Shown here: positions 61,576-64,000 of the stretch, in pieces
Position numbering within the stretch: position 1 is the first letter of the stretch
Layout: every line of letters begins with the position of its first letter
NCBI RefSeq assembly: GCF_003269035.1
Contig: NZ_QLTK01000033.1
Span: 1-64,000 of the forward strand
DNA from: Paraburkholderia bryophila
Lineage (GTDB): Bacteria; Pseudomonadota; Gammaproteobacteria; Burkholderiales; Burkholderiaceae
Reading direction: 5' to 3'
Length of the DNA: 64,000 nt
Notes under the pieces: generated by a model
Database searches by the model: none
What the model was told of the DNA's origin: nothing
The model's input: the letters and a program-made list of their open reading frames with translations, nothing else
Translations under genes and position numbers: made by a program

Positions 61576-61922
61576 CCTGGGTCGGCGCGGTATTCACAGA
61601 AAAGCAGCAAGGTCAATACTTGAAATAACCCGGCGAGCAGCGTACGCGAAGCCGGGTTTTTTATGTGGGGCCTAAATTCCGCCATTTAGCGTCGAAGCGA
61701 AAGCCGCCGCGTCTGCATGCTCGATCAATAACTTAATGAATTGCGCGTGCTTGTCCGTCAAACTCCTGAAACATGGCGGACTGTTAAATAGAAAGATACA
61801 AAGCACCACTGGTTTTCTGCAAAAAATATCGGTTATGATCGCTGCCTTCGGCGATTGATCCGGTTGGCTTAATCCGCCGGGCATCCAAGTTAATACCGTC
61901 GCATCGAACCAGAAGAAATCAG
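61576..61922. other. Intergenic region before the DUF2138 gene
   Basis: A gap of 347 bases. It holds the terminator at 61627 and then an AT-rich stretch (about 61770-61900) likely to carry the promoter for the DUF2138 gene. The reverse strand has a frame whose end (SLTDKHAQFIKLLIEHADA) looks protein-like, but it overlaps the DUF2138 start and is not called. Confidence 0.5.
61627..61662 (+). terminator. Rho-independent terminator after the aminotransferase gene
   Basis: Arms AACCCGGC (61627-61634) and GCCGGGTT (61651-61658) with a 16-base loop, followed by a T-run to 61662. It lies 52 bases after the stop at 61575. Confidence 0.88.
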
Positions 61923-63713
61923 ATGAAGATGTCGCGCAAAAAGATTGCAATCCTGGTAGTCGGTCTTCTGATCGTGGCCGGCGTGATCATTCAGGCGGTG
62001 TGGCGTCCATTCGGACATCGCAAAGCCACCGGGGCCGAAAATACCGAAGTCGTTCTCGACATTCACCATCCCGATGCGGTGATCGACAGCGAAGCCTTGT
62101 CACGCTTGCCGCGCGACATGCTGCGGGTGCCGTTATTGCATGACGTGCTGACGCAAGACTTCGTCGACTATTACGAATCGAATAACACGCGGCTGTCCGC
62201 CGAGGGCGCGCTGCGGCGTCTGGCTTTCGAGCATCAACTGGATTGGCGCGACGAACTGATCCGCCGCGTATTCGACGAGCCCGCGCACGTGCTGCTGTGG
62301 CGCTCGCCCGACGGCCGGCTCGGCTACTGGATGATGTCGATGCATCGCAACGGGCTCGCCAAGCTGCTGCAGGGCTACGTGAACGTCGCCGCGAGCGACG
62401 CGCAACTGAGCCAGGTCGCCAGGCTCTCTGGCGACGTGCCGGTCTACGCGTTGAAACTGGCCGTGGGCCGCACGCTGCTGTTCGCGACCAAAGACGATCG
62501 CCTGGTGGTGATGTCCGCGCCGGGCGTGCTGCTCGACCAGAAGGGCGGCGTGCTCGGCGAGCGCGGCGACGCGGTGTCGGAGATGCTGTCGTCGGGTCGC
62601 GACGACGCGGCGAGCGCATATCGGCTCGACGCCCCGGGCGAGGCGCCGAAGGGCCACCGGCTGGTGGTGTCGGCGAATTATCTGTCGTTCGGTTATCAGG
62701 CATTTTTCTCGGGCATCGACGCGCTGCGTTTCGATTTCTCGCCGAACGGCAATGCGGCCGCGAGCTGGCAAACCGCGGCGTTGATCGAGCCGGGCAAGCT
62801 GCCGCAGCAGTGGAACAGCACGGAGTTATGGCGCGCGCTGCCGGCCAATGCGGCGGCGTGCACGAGTTTGCCGGCCGACTGGAAGGAAGCGTCGGGTCTG
62901 TTGGGCAAGGTCGCCGACGGCGGCGCGGACAACGCGGCCGCGATCGGCGATCAGCTTGCCGGCCCGGCGGCGGTGTGCTGGTACGCGAAGTCGACGCTGG
63001 TGGCGCCGGTGTTCGTCGCGCGCGTGAAGACGCAGGACGCAGCCGGCATTGCCGCGTTGAAGACCGCGCTGGGCAAGACCTTCGGCAACGTGATCGGTGC
63101 TTATGAAGCGAAGGCGGCCAAGGCGGACGGCAGCGATTCGGGCTATCTGCGTCTGCCGGTCACCACGCACGATCAGGGCGCCAACGTCACCGTGTGGCAA
63201 CGCCCGGTGAGCGCGAATGCGGGCACTGCGTTGACGAGCAAGGCCTCGTTCGCGGCGCAATTGTCGGCGGAACGCTATTTCCCGGTGACGCTCGCGCTGG
63301 CGCACGGCTATCTGATCTTCTCGCCGGACAGCCGTCTGGTCGACGACACGCTCGCGGTGCTCGACAAGCGCTATCCGGCGCTCGCCGACACGCTCGCGCC
63401 GCAGCGTCTGCCGCGCACGATTCTGACGTTGACGCCTTCGTCCGCCGCCGCGCTGATCGAGCGCGAAGCGGGCGCCGCGTTGCCGGCCGATCAGGAGGCG
63501 GTATTCCGCAATGCGTCGCGCACGCATCTCGTGCCGAAGCTGCATGCGCTCGCGCATTACCCGCCGGTTTCGCTGAGCCTGCCGCAGAACCTGCCGGGTT
63601 CGACGGGCTGGGTGCCGGTCGAATGGTGGTTCGATCGAGCGAAGGGCGGCGCAGGGGCGGACACGAGCGCCACGGATGCGCCGGCGGATCAGCCCGGCAC
63701 CGAGGGCGATTAA
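61923..63713 (+). CDS. DUF2138 family protein (YfaA-like)
   Basis: A 596-residue protein with one N-terminal membrane helix (about 7-26) and a large periplasmic domain, matching the DUF2138/YfaA family (DAVIDSEALSRLPRDMLRVPLLHDVL). In enterobacteria it is encoded with YfaT (DUF1175), YfaQ (DUF2300), YfaP and the alpha-2-macroglobulin YfaS. The next gene here is DUF1175-like, so the same cluster is present. The start is ATG 61923; ATG 61929 is an alternative. Confidence 0.87.
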   Translation: MKMSRKKIAILVVGLLIVAGVIIQAVWRPFGHRKATGAENTEVVLDIHHPDAVIDSEALSRLPRDMLRVPLLHDVLTQDFVDYYESNNTRLSAEGALRRLAFEHQLDWRDELIRRVFDEPAHVLLWRSPDGRLGYWMMSMHRNGLAKLLQGYVNVAASDAQLSQVARLSGDVPVYALKLAVGRTLLFATKDDRLVVMSAPGVLLDQKGGVLGERGDAVSEMLSSGRDDAASAYRLDAPGEAPKGHRLVVSANYLSFGYQAFFSGIDALRFDFSPNGNAAASWQTAALIEPGKLPQQWNSTELWRALPANAAACTSLPADWKEASGLLGKVADGGADNAAAIGDQLAGPAAVCWYAKSTLVAPVFVARVKTQDAAGIAALKTALGKTFGNVIGAYEAKAAKADGSDSGYLRLPVTTHDQGANVTVWQRPVSANAGTALTSKASFAAQLSAERYFPVTLALAHGYLIFSPDSRLVDDTLAVLDKRYPALADTLAPQRLPRTILTLTPSSAAALIEREAGAALPADQEAVFRNASRTHLVPKLHALAHYPPVSLSLPQNLPGSTGWVPVEWWFDRAKGGAGADTSATDAPADQPGTEGD

Positions 63714-64000
63714 GTGCGCTCACTTCGTGCCGCTGGCGCGGCGTTTTCCAACCACGCGCCTGAATGCGCGGCGCCGCGCTCGCTCGCGGCTCCCGCATCG
63801 CTTGCAGCGCCCGCTATAGCGCGGCGCGCGTGGCTCGCGCGCGCGGCATCCGCATTCGTGCTGGCCAGTCTCGCGCCCTATGCGCACGCGCTCAGCAGCA
63901 CGACCGCCTCGCCCGATCCCGATGCGCTCTCGCCGCAACAGTCCGCCGCATTCCGCGCGTGGTTCGTGCGGATCGTCGATCAACAGATGCGGCGCGGCCC
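63714..64000 (+). CDS. DUF1175 family protein (YfaT-like), 5' part only
   Basis: The frame begins at GTG 63714 directly after the DUF2138 stop and is open to the window end (95 codons). A Pro/Ala-rich leader and a hydrophobic segment ending in AHA (about residues 45-62) look like a signal peptide. The mature part (SPQQSAAFRAWFVRIVDQQ) matches DUF1175. The remainder lies outside the window. Confidence 0.72.
   Translation, partial: MRSLRAAGAAFSNHAPECAAPRSLAAPASLAAPAIARRAWLARAASAFVLASLAPYAHALSSTTASPDPDALSPQQSAAFRAWFVRIVDQQMRRG

Noticed and set aside
61672..61950. 92-codon reverse frame before the DUF2138 gene
   Set aside because: Its C-terminal end looks protein-like, but the start overlaps the DUF2138 start and there is no ribosome-binding site; at best a remnant.

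Overview
The window is high-GC, densely coded DNA from a beta-proteobacterium, most likely Paraburkholderia or a close relative in the Burkholderiaceae. The basis is the gene content (xylAFGH with divergent xylR-galM, a DUF4148 protein, cbtB-cbtA behind a cobalamin riboswitch, FUSC/HlyD/NodT aromatic-acid-type efflux, a two-domain KaiC homologue) and the codon style. No rRNA, tRNA, CRISPR array or intact insertion sequence was seen; only a possible transposase tail lies at the left edge.

Layout. 0-7 kb: small enzymes and regulators (membrane protein, GNAT, GST/TetR pair, 2OG-type oxygenase, isonitrile hydratase/GlxA-type pair, an unrecognised 422-residue protein, a cupin). 7.2-9.4 kb: an orphan polyamine-type binding protein with a coupled small membrane ORF, then a DUF4148 protein. 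9.6-17.6 kb: D-xylose uptake and isomerisation (xylR-galM facing xylA-xylF-xylG-xylH; no xylulokinase in view). 17.9-20.7 kb: a Tat-exported molybdenum hydroxylase and its 2Fe-2S subunit.

20.7-27.7 kb is the most interesting block. It is a divergent polyamine module: a membrane-anchored spermidine-synthase-like enzyme and a Tat-exported FAD amine-oxidase-like protein (plus a 30-residue membrane peptide) on one side, and DUF350, SPFH-SHOCT, DUF4178, a tiny Gly-rich lipoprotein and S-adenosylmethionine decarboxylase on the other. Together they look like a dedicated pathway that makes and modifies a polyamine at the inner membrane.

27.7-35 kb: a degenerate HD-GYP/LuxR regulator, an alpha/beta-hydrolase remnant, a strong bidirectional terminator, and a five-gene marR-FUSC-DUF1656-HlyD-NodT efflux operon. 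35-40.1 kb: a signalling cluster in which a photoactive-yellow-protein-like PAS protein is translationally coupled to a diguanylate cyclase and faces a KaiC-hybrid histidine kinase operon. 40.2-46 kb: a LysR regulator divergent from porin, periplasmic hydrolase, MFS importer and cytoplasmic hydrolase, arranged as one uptake-and-hydrolysis route.

46-48.4 kb: a secreted protein, a degenerate histidine phosphatase, and the cobalamin riboswitch with cbtB-cbtA. 48.4-53.1 kb: a short YD-repeat/Rhs-like protein with a Sec signal and a toxin-like C-terminus, followed by an array of immunity-like paralogues (one truncated), bracketed by two copies of a 48-bp element. 53.1-57.1 kb: FUSC transporter, prolyl-hydroxylase-like oxygenase, MaoC-type dehydratase. 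57.3-61.6 kb: probable lysine/pipecolate catabolism (ALDH7-type dehydrogenase, FAD amino-acid oxidase, aminoadipate-type aminotransferase). 61.9 kb to the end: DUF2138 and the start of a DUF1175 gene, the beginning of a yfaA-yfaT type cluster that continues outside the window.
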